Made by a program: the position numbers and the translations under genes. A DNA stretch of 13,720 nt, taken from positions 16,907-30,626 of the forward strand of contig DCNF01000037.1 of NCBI GenBank assembly GCA_002322035.1. Reading direction: 5' to 3'. The notes beneath the pieces were generated by a model, which saw nothing but the letters and a program-made list of their open reading frames with translations, searched no databases and had not been told where the DNA came from. Position 1 is the stretch's first letter. The number at the start of each line of letters is the position of its first letter. Below are positions 1-6,489 of this stretch, piece by piece. The stretch is from Geobacter sp. UBA1603. Its GTDB lineage: Bacteria > Desulfobacterota > Desulfuromonadia > Geobacterales > Pseudopelobacteraceae.

Positions 1-267
1 GCCTTGCCCAAAGGGGTCAAAGAGACGCACCATGTTTCCATGACGCTCAAAGATGTCAGAAGCGGCAAAACAATAACGGAAGGTCACGCAAAGCTGAAAG
101 TACAGGGACCGGACAAGAGTGAGCAGACCAAGGACCTGACAGCCATGCATGGGCATTTCGGAGCCGATGTGGTGATGGACAAAAAAGGGAAATATGGCGT
201 GATGTGCAAGTTCAAGACTGCCGACGGCACGGTGCGCCAGACCAAATTCTGGTACACGGCGCAGTAA
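1..267 (+). CDS. YtkA-like small protein, 3' part (5' end outside window)
   Basis: The reading frame is open from the first base (Ala-Leu-Pro-Lys-Gly-Val) to the TAA at 265-267, so the start lies upstream; a TTG at position 4 could serve as a start but has no visible ribosome site. The 88 visible residues form a compact beta-rich stretch. An early HHVSMTLKD is followed by a 'SGKTITEG' turn, a 'KVQGPDKSEQTKDL' strand pair, then 'MHGHFGADV' and a 'GKYGV' turn near the end. This pattern resembles the YtkA-like/FixH-type immunoglobulin-like domain, which is normally periplasmic. The visible part has no cysteine pair; single Cys, His and Met residues could bind metal, but that is inference. The function is unknown. 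The gene converges on sppA. That it is a real gene is likely; the family name is tentative. Confidence 0.55.
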   Translation, partial: ALPKGVKETHHVSMTLKDVRSGKTITEGHAKLKVQGPDKSEQTKDLTAMHGHFGADVVMDKKGKYGVMCKFKTADGTVRQTKFWYTAQ

Positions 268-270
268 CAG

Positions 271-320
271 AGATCACTCTTTTGATCTGGGATTGGAATT
301 AATCCGGAATCAGGGATTCC
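271..320. terminator. Cluster of short hairpins between convergent genes
   Basis: Three small inverted repeats lie back to back between the end of the upstream gene and the end of sppA: AGATCA/TGATCT (271-276 with 283-288), GGATT/AATCC (290-294 with 301-305) and GGAATC/GATTCC (306-311 with 315-320). The last overlaps the sppA stop codon. None has a long T-tract, so they are weak terminator candidates for either strand. Confidence 0.3.
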
Positions 321-1269
321 AGAGATACATGAAGCTCGTGCCGGAACTCCCCGCGAAACCGCCCATCAGCTCCACAAAGCCCTCTCTGGCGGCAGTACCG
401 GAGTAGATGCTCCCTTTGTAGCTTCCCGGACGGTAGTACGTCACCACCCGTGCCGACCCGGCACCCGTTTTCGCGCGCAGAGCTGCAATGACGTCATCCA
501 GGTAGGCAATCCTGTCGATCAGTTGTGCGTCAAGCGCCTGCTGGGCGGTATAGATTCTACCATCGGCACGTTTTTTCAGCTCGTCCCGTGACAGCCTGTT
601 TCCCTGCCGCGCCAGTATCACATCCAGAAAGCGGCTGTAGAACTGATCGATCATCTCACGGCCGATCGCCAGTTCTTCCGGGGTTGCCTTGCGAAAGGGG
701 GACATGATGTCTTTTTTGTCTCCAGACTTGACGGTCTGCTGCTCTAGGCCGATTTTGCCCATCAGCCCTTCCACATTAAATTTCATGATGATCACACCGA
801 TACTTCCAGTGACAGCGGTCGGATGAGCCGTGATCTCATCTGCTGCGGTGGCGATGTAGTAGGCGCCTGATGCGCCGGTCGACATGATGCAGGCGATGAC
901 CGGCACGTTCTTGCGCTTTTTGAATTCTCCCAGGTCATGGTGGATGATGTCGCTGGCGGTGATCGTTCCGCCGGGAGAGTTTATGCGCAGGATCACGGCG
1001 GCCAGCCGATCATCCTGTTCCGCCTTGCGCAGAGACTCGCGTATCACAGAGACAAGCGAGGGGGCGCCTTTCCCGAGGAATCCACCCGTTTTTTCCTCTT
1101 CGGTAATAGTGCCACTTATATCGATGATCAGGATCTTCCGGGCACCGTCCCCTTCGAGCACCTGCTCTTCGAGCGGGCTGGGAGGAACCATGAGCGGAAC
1201 ATTGACAAAGGCACAGCCGGACATGATAGCCATCACCAGTGTGATAAAATATGCAATTTGCAACTTCAT
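310..1269 (-). CDS. sppA: Signal peptide peptidase SppA (short form), probable lipoprotein
   Basis: Serine protease of the SppA/S49 family, which degrades leftover signal peptides in or at the inner membrane. The chosen start (ATG at 1267-1269) follows a GGAGGG site at 6-nt spacing and gives 319 residues beginning MKLQIAYF. A start 11 codons upstream is possible but lacks these supports. The N-terminus is a short hydrophobic segment ending in a lipobox-like MSG-Cys19, so the protein is probably lipidated rather than anchored by a helix. The S49 core follows: NSPGG (97-101), nucleophile Ser134 in TGASGAYYIA, and general-base Lys186 in SGDKKDIMSP. The length fits the short single-domain SppA class, not the 67-kDa E. 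coli form. The gene is transcribed alone from a good promoter at 1301-1329, just after the terminator of the cytochrome gene. The C-terminal ~30 residues are Gly/Ser-rich and not recognised. Confidence 0.9.
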   Translation of the reverse strand: MKLQIAYFITLVMAIMSGCAFVNVPLMVPPSPLEEQVLEGDGARKILIIDISGTITEEEKTGGFLGKGAPSLVSVIRESLRKAEQDDRLAAVILRINSPGGTITASDIIHHDLGEFKKRKNVPVIACIMSTGASGAYYIATAADEITAHPTAVTGSIGVIIMKFNVEGLMGKIGLEQQTVKSGDKKDIMSPFRKATPEELAIGREMIDQFYSRFLDVILARQGNRLSRDELKKRADGRIYTAQQALDAQLIDRIAYLDDVIAALRAKTGAGSARVVTYYRPGSYKGSIYSGTAAREGFVELMGGFAGSSGTSFMYLWNP

Positions 1270-1300
1270 GGCACCCTCCGGAATCTGAAACGTTCCAGAC

Positions 1301-1329
1301 ACTATAGTTCAGGTATCGAGCAGTGTCAC
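1301..1329 (-). promoter_or_regulatory. Sigma-70-type promoter of sppA
   Basis: Read on the minus strand, GTGACA (1324-1329) is separated by 17 bp from TATAGT (1301-1306). Each box matches the consensus at five of six positions. The predicted start is near 1294, leaving a leader of about 25 nt before the sppA start. Confidence 0.6.
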
Positions 1330-1330
1330 G

Positions 1331-1372
1331 CATCAAAAAACCCCGTTCCTTGTGAAACGGGGCTTTTTGATG
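1331..1372 (-). terminator. Rho-independent terminator after the octaheme cytochrome gene
   Basis: CCCCGTT (1341-1347) pairs with AACGGGG (1356-1362). The flanking A-run and T-run extend the inverted repeat out to CATC/GATG. On the minus strand the stem is followed by TTTTTT. It lies 20 bp past the cytochrome stop codon and just before the sppA promoter, so it insulates the two genes. Its symmetry means it could also stop plus-strand transcripts. Confidence 0.85.
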
Positions 1373-1391
1373 CAGCAGTGGGGAGGGCAAT

Positions 1392-3011
1392 CTACTTCTT
1401 CGGCTCATCCTTTTTGGCCACGGCCATGGCGTCATTGAGAATCTTCACCCCGGCCTTGGAGGCGGCGATTGAGCCGGTAAGGCTCTCCCGAGCCAGGGAC
1501 GGGTTATGGAAACCGTCTGAATTTTCAGCGGTCCAGTATTCCCACAGGGCATGGCCCTCTTCATGTTTCTCCCGGGCCTGCCTGAGTACGTCCTCCACTA
1601 CGCCGGCCCGCTGGGCGGCGGCATAGGTATCGATCAACTGGCCAAGCCAGTATTCGGCTTTACGCATCTTTCCCTTGGTATAGTTGATAATTGTTTCTAT
1701 CTCGTAGAGTTTCTTCTCGGCAGTGCTGTCCTTGTGGCAGCCAAGGCATGATTCCCTGACCGTCAGCTTGGGCTTGACCACACCATGGTTGGAGAAGGTC
1801 TTGCCGTCTTTACCCTTCGCCTTCGGCATGTGACACTGATGGCACTGGACCCCGGCCTTGTCATGCACGCTGCCGGCATAGGTCTCGGCCTCCGGGTGCT
1901 GGAACTTGATCAGACGGGCACCGGTAATGGCATGCTTGAAGTCGAAGAAGTCAAGCTCTTTGTAATGTTTAAGCAGCTGGAGCGAATTCTTGAGCGGGAA
2001 ATGGTTGGTGCGCAGGTCGTCATAGCCGACCTTTTTGCCGTCGCTCCACTGGGTACCGGCATTGCAGTTGTACTCCACATGGCACTGGGCGCACATCAGG
2101 CGAGAGTCGGTCTTGGCCATGACACCGATCTTGCGGAAGCCGTCACGGAACGAAATCACCTTGAGGTCTGTTGTGCCGCCCCTGGAGAAGATATTGCCCC
2201 CCTTATCCTTCTCAACAGCCTGTATCAGGGCATCACGGACCACACGAGGCTGGCCGCCGTGGGGATCATGGCAGTGGATGCAGCCGACCGGATTGTTGGT
2301 CTCCCTGGCCACGTCGTTCACGTCAGAAGTACGGTCGAATCTGCCCCCCTTCTCACCCATGAACTTCCATTTGAGGAGGTGATCGGACGTCTTGCACTGA
2401 ATGCAGGTCGGGTTGCCGGCCATGGCGGTTTCCTTCAGCTTGAAGTCCTTCCCTTTGTCCACCAAAACATCCCAGGTCTTGCCCATCTTGTCGACATCCT
2501 TCCAGCCGTTCTTGTACTGATAGCGCCCCCCCTGGAACCGGTCCACAATGAACTGATCAGTGACCATGAATGCGTGTGCCCGGGGTTCGGCATGCTCAAA
2601 GGTGAAGCCGTGGCCGGCCAGCAGCTTGTCCTGCATGGGCGAGCGGCCGACCGGAACCCCCTTCTCCTTGCGGGCGCCGCCGTCACGGTTGAGCGTGTAG
2701 AAGCTCTCCATCTGGTTTTTGTGGCATGTGCCGCACAGCTTCTGGTCGATGATGGTCACCGGCTTGTTCTTTTCGGGGTCCTTCATGTGGCTATCCAGTT
2801 TGTCGTGGCAGACGGTGCAGGCAAGCTTGGCATGTTTCGAGCCTTCCTTGAGCGCCTTGACCTCATCATGGCACTCATAGCATCTGGCCCGTCCGTCGTT
2901 GGCGACTTTGGTTGCCGGCTTGTTGACCGCGGTGGTCAGGGCAGGAATCGAGAGTAGCGCTCCTGCGGCACCAACCGCCGCGATCGCAAGGGTCAGCCTG
3001 TTCTTGAGCAT
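1392..3011 (-). CDS. Octaheme c-type cytochrome nitrite reductase (ammonia-forming, ONR/TvNiR type)
   Basis: Secreted multiheme enzyme expected to reduce nitrite to ammonium with six electrons in the periplasm. The start (ATG at 3009-3011, AGGAG upstream) gives 539 residues with a Sec signal peptide over about the first 28. There are eight haem motifs: CYECH (44), CTVCH (65), CGTCH (93), CIQCK (203), CIHCH (244), CAQCH (307), CHQCH (390) and CLGCH (422). The single CxxCK at haem 4 is the mark of the catalytic haem in nitrite reductases. Three haems before it, instead of none as in pentahaem NrfA, match the Thioalkalivibrio octaheme enzyme. Active-site candidates follow the NrfA pattern: Arg144, Glu313-Tyr314 directly after haem 6, and Gln371-His372 in the KFQHPEAET segment. 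Cys316 is two residues after Tyr314, where the octaheme enzyme has its Tyr-Cys crosslink. No nrfH-type quinol partner is adjacent. The gene is monocistronic, with an FNR-like promoter. Confidence 0.9.
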   Translation of the reverse strand: MLKNRLTLAIAAVGAAGALLSIPALTTAVNKPATKVANDGRARCYECHDEVKALKEGSKHAKLACTVCHDKLDSHMKDPEKNKPVTIIDQKLCGTCHKNQMESFYTLNRDGGARKEKGVPVGRSPMQDKLLAGHGFTFEHAEPRAHAFMVTDQFIVDRFQGGRYQYKNGWKDVDKMGKTWDVLVDKGKDFKLKETAMAGNPTCIQCKTSDHLLKWKFMGEKGGRFDRTSDVNDVARETNNPVGCIHCHDPHGGQPRVVRDALIQAVEKDKGGNIFSRGGTTDLKVISFRDGFRKIGVMAKTDSRLMCAQCHVEYNCNAGTQWSDGKKVGYDDLRTNHFPLKNSLQLLKHYKELDFFDFKHAITGARLIKFQHPEAETYAGSVHDKAGVQCHQCHMPKAKGKDGKTFSNHGVVKPKLTVRESCLGCHKDSTAEKKLYEIETIINYTKGKMRKAEYWLGQLIDTYAAAQRAGVVEDVLRQAREKHEEGHALWEYWTAENSDGFHNPSLARESLTGSIAASKAGVKILNDAMAVAKKDEPKK

Positions 3012-3078
3012 TGGTAATTCTCCTTTCTGGGGTGTATGGTGACGTTGCGGCTCTTGTGCCTCACAGTTGCTGCGCGCA

Positions 3079-3120
3079 ATTATGAATTGGATAGTGTGGC
3101 ACTGTTTTGACACACATCAA
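3079..3120 (-). promoter_or_regulatory. FNR/CRP-family site and -10 box of the octaheme nitrite reductase gene
   Basis: TTGACacacATCAA (3107-3120) matches the FNR dyad TTGAT-N4-ATCAA at nine of ten positions. A minus-strand CATAAT (3079-3084) is a good -10 box and puts the start at about 3072. The dyad centre (3113.5) then falls exactly at -41.5, the class II activator position. The leader is about 60 nt. The regulator could be FNR, or another family member such as HcpR/NNR. Upstream, AATTTTTCC occurs twice, 37 bp apart (3130-3138 and 3167-3175), of unknown role. Confidence 0.65.
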
Positions 3121-3222
3121 GTTTATTGAAATTTTTCCCACCTCGCATGTCGTAAGCATACCGTCGAATTTTTCCAATACAATCCAGATACGGCAGAGAA
3201 TATGCCGACAGAGAAAATAATC

Positions 3223-3250
3223 TTGACGTTTCGGCCGTGGGTGATAAACT
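3223..3250 (+). promoter_or_regulatory. Extended -10 sigma-70-type promoter of bcp
   Basis: TTGACG (3223-3228), a 16-bp spacer and TAAACT (3245-3250), with an extended -10 TG at 3242-3243. The predicted start is near 3257. An AAGGAG ribosome site (3275-3280) precedes the bcp start at 3289. Confidence 0.6.
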
Positions 3251-3288
3251 GGACTCAAATGGTCCTGTTTTCGCAAGGAGAACACATC

Positions 3289-3756
3289 ATGTCACTCGAA
3301 AAAAAGAAAGCTCCTGACTTCGCGCTTGTGGGAAGTGACGGAAAAACCCACTCCCTGAAGCAGTATGCCGGCAAAACGGTTGTTATTTATTTTTACCCCA
3401 GAGACAACACATCCGGCTGCACGAAAGAGGCGTGCGGTTTCCGGGATAATTATTCCGAACTGATCCGCAGAGGGATCGTGCTGATCGGCGTCAGCAGGGA
3501 CAGCATAGCATCCCATGGAAAGTTTATTGGCACCCATCAGTTGCCATTTGTGCTGCTGTCAGATCCGGATGCCGCAATGATGGCAGCCTACGGAGCGTTC
3601 GGCGAAAAAGTGATGTATGGCAAAAAAACCACCGGAACCATCCGCTCGACGGTCGTTGTCGGGCCGGACGGTGTTGTGAGGAAGCACTGGACAAAAGTGG
3701 CCAAGGCAGATCAGCACCCGCAGCAGGTGCTGGATTATTTCAGGTCTGATGATTGA
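3289..3756 (+). CDS. bcp: Thioredoxin-dependent peroxiredoxin, Bcp/PrxQ type
   Basis: Cytoplasmic thiol peroxidase that reduces hydrogen peroxide and organic hydroperoxides, recycled by thioredoxin. It has 155 residues, the normal length for PrxQ, and no signal peptide. The start MSLEKKK is set by AAGGAG at 8-nt spacing; a frame start further upstream (3202) lies before the promoter and is rejected. The peroxidatic Cys44 sits in YPRDNTSGC and the resolving Cys49 follows five residues later, the alpha-helical PrxQ arrangement. The conserved Arg and strand TIRSTVVVGPDG near residue 117-128 complete the fold. The next gene, a secreted YceI protein, starts 20 bp downstream with its own ribosome site, so the two are probably cotranscribed. 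Both point to oxidative-stress handling on the opposite strand from the nitrite reductase. Confidence 0.93.
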   Translation: MSLEKKKAPDFALVGSDGKTHSLKQYAGKTVVIYFYPRDNTSGCTKEACGFRDNYSELIRRGIVLIGVSRDSIASHGKFIGTHQLPFVLLSDPDAAMMAAYGAFGEKVMYGKKTTGTIRSTVVVGPDGVVRKHWTKVAKADQHPQQVLDYFRSDD

Positions 3757-3776
3757 TCGACAAAAAGGAGGATGTC

Positions 3777-4364
3777 ATGAAAAGGTTTATTAGCATATTC
3801 ATCGTACTGGCGCTCGTTGCACCGCTCAATGCTCTGGCAGCGACCTACGCCCTTGACCCGGCACATACGGTGATCGGCTTCAAGGTAAAACACCTGATGA
3901 TTGCCAATGTAAAAGGTGTCTTCGAGAAGTTCAAAGGGACTGTGGTCATCGATGACAAGGATATAACCAGATCAACGGTCAATGTATCGATCGACATCGC
4001 CTCAATCAATACAAACATCGCCAAACGTGATGAACACCTGCGCAGCGGGGATTTCTTTGATGCGGCCACGTATCCCACCATGACGTTTGTTTCGACTTCT
4101 GTTGAGAAAGCGGGGGCGAACCGACTGAATGTGACCGGCAACCTGACCCTTCGCGGCGTAACCCGGCCGGTGGTATTGAGTGTCGAGGGGCCGACTGCCG
4201 AAGTGAAGAGTCCGCAGGGTGTTACCAAACGGGGGGCTTCGGCAACGACATCAATCAACCGCCAGGACTACGGCGTGAGCTGGAACAAAAAGCTTGATGC
4301 GGGCGGTGTGGTTGTCGGCGATGAGGTTCAGATCAGTATTGATGCCGAGCTTGACAGGCAGTAG
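3777..4364 (+). CDS. YceI-family secreted lipid-binding protein
   Basis: The YceI family is a lipocalin-like beta-barrel that binds a polyisoprenoid or similar lipid in the periplasm. Its exact role is unsettled, and some members are induced by stress or high pH. The start MKRFISIF follows AAGGAGG (3764-3770) and gives 195 residues; a frame start eight codons upstream overlaps the end of bcp and lacks the signal. A clear Sec signal peptide ends in LNALA, with cleavage predicted after residue 21. The mature protein opens with the family hallmark YALDPAHTVIGFKVKHL, then GVFEKFKGTVVIDD, a SGDFFDAATYPTMTF segment and LTLRGVTRPVVL. A C-terminal strand, VVVGDEVQISIDAEL, completes the family pattern. 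It is second in the unit after bcp and is followed by a strong hairpin. Confidence 0.92.
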   Translation: MKRFISIFIVLALVAPLNALAATYALDPAHTVIGFKVKHLMIANVKGVFEKFKGTVVIDDKDITRSTVNVSIDIASINTNIAKRDEHLRSGDFFDAATYPTMTFVSTSVEKAGANRLNVTGNLTLRGVTRPVVLSVEGPTAEVKSPQGVTKRGASATTSINRQDYGVSWNKKLDAGGVVVGDEVQISIDAELDRQ

Positions 4365-4393
4365 CGCTCGGAGGCGGTAACAGCGCAGATAAA

Positions 4394-4433
4394 GATTCCG
4401 GTCTGCCGAAAAGGCAGACCGGAATCACATTTT
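4394..4433 (+). terminator. Perfect 14-bp hairpin after the YceI gene
   Basis: A 14-bp stem without mismatches (4394-4407 with 4413-4426) closes a 5-nt loop, GAAAA. It is followed by only a short T-rich stretch (ACATTTTA). It is probably the terminator of the bcp-yceI unit, but the T-tract is weak. The ferritin-like gene starts 35 bp later with no visible promoter between, so read-through into that gene is possible. Confidence 0.65.
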
Positions 4434-4461
4434 ACGTGGGAAGGGAGTGCAATAGCACCAC

Positions 4462-4917
4462 ATGGAAAAGTTCGTGACTCTTGAGGAAGTAATCAAATTT
4501 GCCATTGAGCGTGAAGACACAGCATACAGACTCTACAAGCAGGCGGCAGAGCTTTCAACCGAGATCTCGTCAAAAAAGATGTTTGACGAACTGGCTGCTG
4601 AAGAGGCCACGCACAAGGATGTATTCAGCAAAATCGACCAGGACAAGGCAGAAAACCATCGTCTCTGCACACTCCCGGAATCAAGCATTGCACGTTATCT
4701 GGCTGATGTGCCGTTCCGGCCGGATATGACCTATAACGAAATTATCGGTTATGCCCTCAAGACTGAGGAAAATGCCTACCAGCTTTATAAGGCGGCCGCC
4801 GGCATGACCGACGACGAAAAACTTCAGAAAGTGCTGATGACCTTTGCTGATGTCGAATTGGGACATCGCCGGCGCCTGGAAGAGATTTACGAGGAACGTG
4901 TGCTGACGGAGGGATAG
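4462..4917 (+). CDS. Erythrin-type ferritin-like diiron protein (no rubredoxin domain)
   Basis: A four-helix-bundle protein of the ferritin-like/rubrerythrin superfamily, 151 residues. Each half contributes a Glu-bearing helix and a Glu-x-x-His helix: IEREDTAYRLY (15-25) with EATH (48-51), and KTEENAYQLY (100-109) with ELGH (132-135). This is the ligand set of a diiron site. There is no C-terminal CxxC rubredoxin domain, so it would need an external electron donor. Related proteins act in peroxide reduction or iron handling in anaerobes; here that is inference. ATG 4462 is the first possible start after an in-frame stop at 4453. Its best ribosome site (AGGGAG, 4442-4447) is 14 nt away, unusually far. 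The stop is 12 bp from the convergent end of hpt. Confidence 0.8.
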   Translation: MEKFVTLEEVIKFAIEREDTAYRLYKQAAELSTEISSKKMFDELAAEEATHKDVFSKIDQDKAENHRLCTLPESSIARYLADVPFRPDMTYNEIIGYALKTEENAYQLYKAAAGMTDDEKLQKVLMTFADVELGHRRRLEEIYEERVLTEG

Positions 4918-4929
4918 ACCGGGTCCGGA

Positions 4930-5481
4930 TCACATCCCCTTTACGGCGTAAATACCCGGTGCGTTGCGCCAGTATCCTTTGTAGTCAAGGCCATAGCCGA
5001 ACAGGAAGCGGTCGCCGACCTCGACACCGGAGAAATCGGCCCTCATCCCGGGAGTGACCTTACGAAGGTGCAGTTTTTCAACCAGCACGGCCATCAGCAC
5101 TTCCCGTGCTCCCTGTTCGCGGCAGTACCCGGCGATAGCCGCCAATGTCACACCCTCGTCGAGAATATCATCCACCAGCAGGACCGTACGGCCTTTCAGC
5201 TCTGTCTGGGGGCGGACGGTCCAGTGCAGATGAGTGCCAACTGCGTCATGCCCGTAACGGGTGGCATGGACGTAATCCACCTGCAGCGGAAATTTCAATC
5301 GGGTCAGCAGTTGACCGGCAAAGACCAGTCCGCCGTTCATTATGCAGATAACGACCGGGTCGGCAGTGCACATCCGTCCACTGATCTCGGCAGCCATGCG
5401 GATGATCGCCGTTTCAATTTCAGCCCCCGGCACCAGCACATCGGCTTCGTTCAATATTTTTTCAGCGTCTTCACCGTTCAT
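4930..5481 (-). CDS. hpt: Hypoxanthine(-guanine) phosphoribosyltransferase
   Basis: Purine-salvage enzyme transferring ribose-5-phosphate from PRPP to hypoxanthine, and probably guanine, in the cytoplasm. It has 183 residues, typical length. The PRPP-binding signature VLLVDDILDEGVT lies at 100-112, with the acidic pair in the VDD form rather than the common VED. The pyrophosphate-loop region CIMNGGLVF is at 46-54. The nucleobase end FGYGLDYKGYWRNAPG, at 161-176, is the HPRT hallmark. The start ATG (5479-5481) overlaps the prmC stop by four bases (ATGA), so translation is probably coupled and the two genes form one transcript. The sequence cannot settle preference among hypoxanthine, guanine and xanthine. 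Confidence 0.9.
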   Translation of the reverse strand: MNGEDAEKILNEADVLVPGAEIETAIIRMAAEISGRMCTADPVVICIMNGGLVFAGQLLTRLKFPLQVDYVHATRYGHDAVGTHLHWTVRPQTELKGRTVLLVDDILDEGVTLAAIAGYCREQGAREVLMAVLVEKLHLRKVTPGMRADFSGVEVGDRFLFGYGLDYKGYWRNAPGIYAVKGM

Positions 5482-6344
5482 GGATCTGCTTCCTTTCGTG
5501 CCCCGACGACCCGTGTGGTCCCGCCCGGGTCCCGTGCTGTGATTACCGCACCGTATCCACCTGCTGCAGCAAAGATTGATTCAACCCCACTGCCCTGTCC
5601 CTGCCCGATTTCCACCAGCAGCCATCCTCCCGGCTCCAGATGCCGGATGGCCGCGGGAATCATCTCCCGGTAGATATCAAGCCCATCCTTACCGCCGTCA
5701 AGGGCAACACGCGGATCGTAGTCCCGCACCTCGGGCTCAAGCGTTTCGATCTCCCTGGAGGGGATATAGGGGGGATTGGAAACGATCAGGTCAAAGGTTC
5801 TCTCCCGCACCGGATCAAACAGCGAACCGCACAAAAACTCGATTTCGACGGCGTGCTCTGCGGCGTTGCTACGGGCCACCGCCAGCGCCGGGCCGGAAAC
5901 ATCAAGCGCCGTGACCAGAGCGCCGGGAATACGCCGGGCCAGTATAACAGCAATACAGCCGCTTCCGGTGCCGATGTCGAGGATGCGCCGGGCACGCGGC
6001 ATACGGGCGATGGCCTCTTCCACCAGGGTTTCCGTATCGTGGCGGGGGATCAGGACGTCTGGCGTCACTTTGAAATCGAGACCGCAGAACTCCTGGCCGC
6101 CCAGAATATGCTGCAGCGGCTCCCGCTTCGACCTGCGGGCGATCATGCAACGGTAGGCGGCGAGTTCAGGCTCGACCAGCGGCCGGTCATGATTGAGATA
6201 CAGGCCGACCCGGTCCAGCCCCAGCACGCGACAGAGCATCCACTCGGCCTCCAGGCGGGCATTTTCAACCCCCTTGTCTGCCAGGTAGGATCTGGTCCAG
6301 GCCAGTATGCTAACGGGTGTCCATGGTGCCTGCATAACGCTCAT
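5478..6344 (-). CDS. prmC: Release factor glutamine N5-methyltransferase PrmC (HemK)
   Basis: SAM-dependent enzyme that methylates the glutamine of the GGQ motif in release factors 1 and 2, speeding translation termination. From ATG 6344 it has 288 residues, normal for the family. The N-terminal helical release-factor-binding domain (about 1-85) includes ENARLEAEWML. It is followed by LIPRHDTE (98-105), the SAM loop DIGTGSGCIA (123-132) and the catalytic NPPY (190-193). The AAGGAG site lies only 3 nt from ATG 6344; the in-frame ATG at 6335 has longer spacing and is an alternative three codons in. A longer frame reaching 6473 starts with a hydrophobic stretch unlike PrmC and overlaps the divergent kinase promoter, so it is rejected. 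The gene heads the prmC-hpt pair. Confidence 0.92.
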   Translation of the reverse strand: MSVMQAPWTPVSILAWTRSYLADKGVENARLEAEWMLCRVLGLDRVGLYLNHDRPLVEPELAAYRCMIARRSKREPLQHILGGQEFCGLDFKVTPDVLIPRHDTETLVEEAIARMPRARRILDIGTGSGCIAVILARRIPGALVTALDVSGPALAVARSNAAEHAVEIEFLCGSLFDPVRERTFDLIVSNPPYIPSREIETLEPEVRDYDPRVALDGGKDGLDIYREMIPAAIRHLEPGGWLLVEIGQGQGSGVESIFAAAGGYGAVITARDPGGTTRVVGARKEADP

Positions 6345-6421
6345 AAACTCCTTGCCCCGCAATATTAGCCTATTCCTCCGTGCTGCTCCAGCAAAAACAG
6401 CGGCAAAAACGGCGACGACGC

Positions 6422-6449
6422 TTGCATGAGAAACAATCCATGCTATGAT
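6422..6449 (+). promoter_or_regulatory. Extended -10 promoter of the histidine kinase gene
   Basis: TTGCAT (6422-6427), a 16-bp spacer, then TGC-TATGAT (6441-6449), an extended -10 box with five of six consensus bases. The predicted start near 6456 excludes an ATG at 6445 and supports translation from 6490. Confidence 0.5.
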
Positions 6450-6489
6450 CAAGCAACTGTATACAACCATCATGCGGGAGTTACGGAGA

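Noticed and set aside
80..100. ACGCAAAGC string like the core of a GEMM (c-di-GMP/cGAMP) riboswitch
   Set aside because: It lies inside the coding frame of the first gene, and the other conserved GEMM helices and the tetraloop/receptor are absent.
1785..2957. 390-codon plus-strand open frame
   Set aside because: It is antisense to the octaheme cytochrome, whose haem motifs, signal peptide and ribosome site fix the real strand.
5068..6368. Plus-strand open frames over hpt and prmC
   Set aside because: Both minus-strand genes show complete family motifs, and the plus-strand frames have none.
6345..6473. N-terminal extension of PrmC with a hydrophobic stretch
   Set aside because: It has no ribosome site, does not match the family's start and overlaps the divergent kinase promoter.
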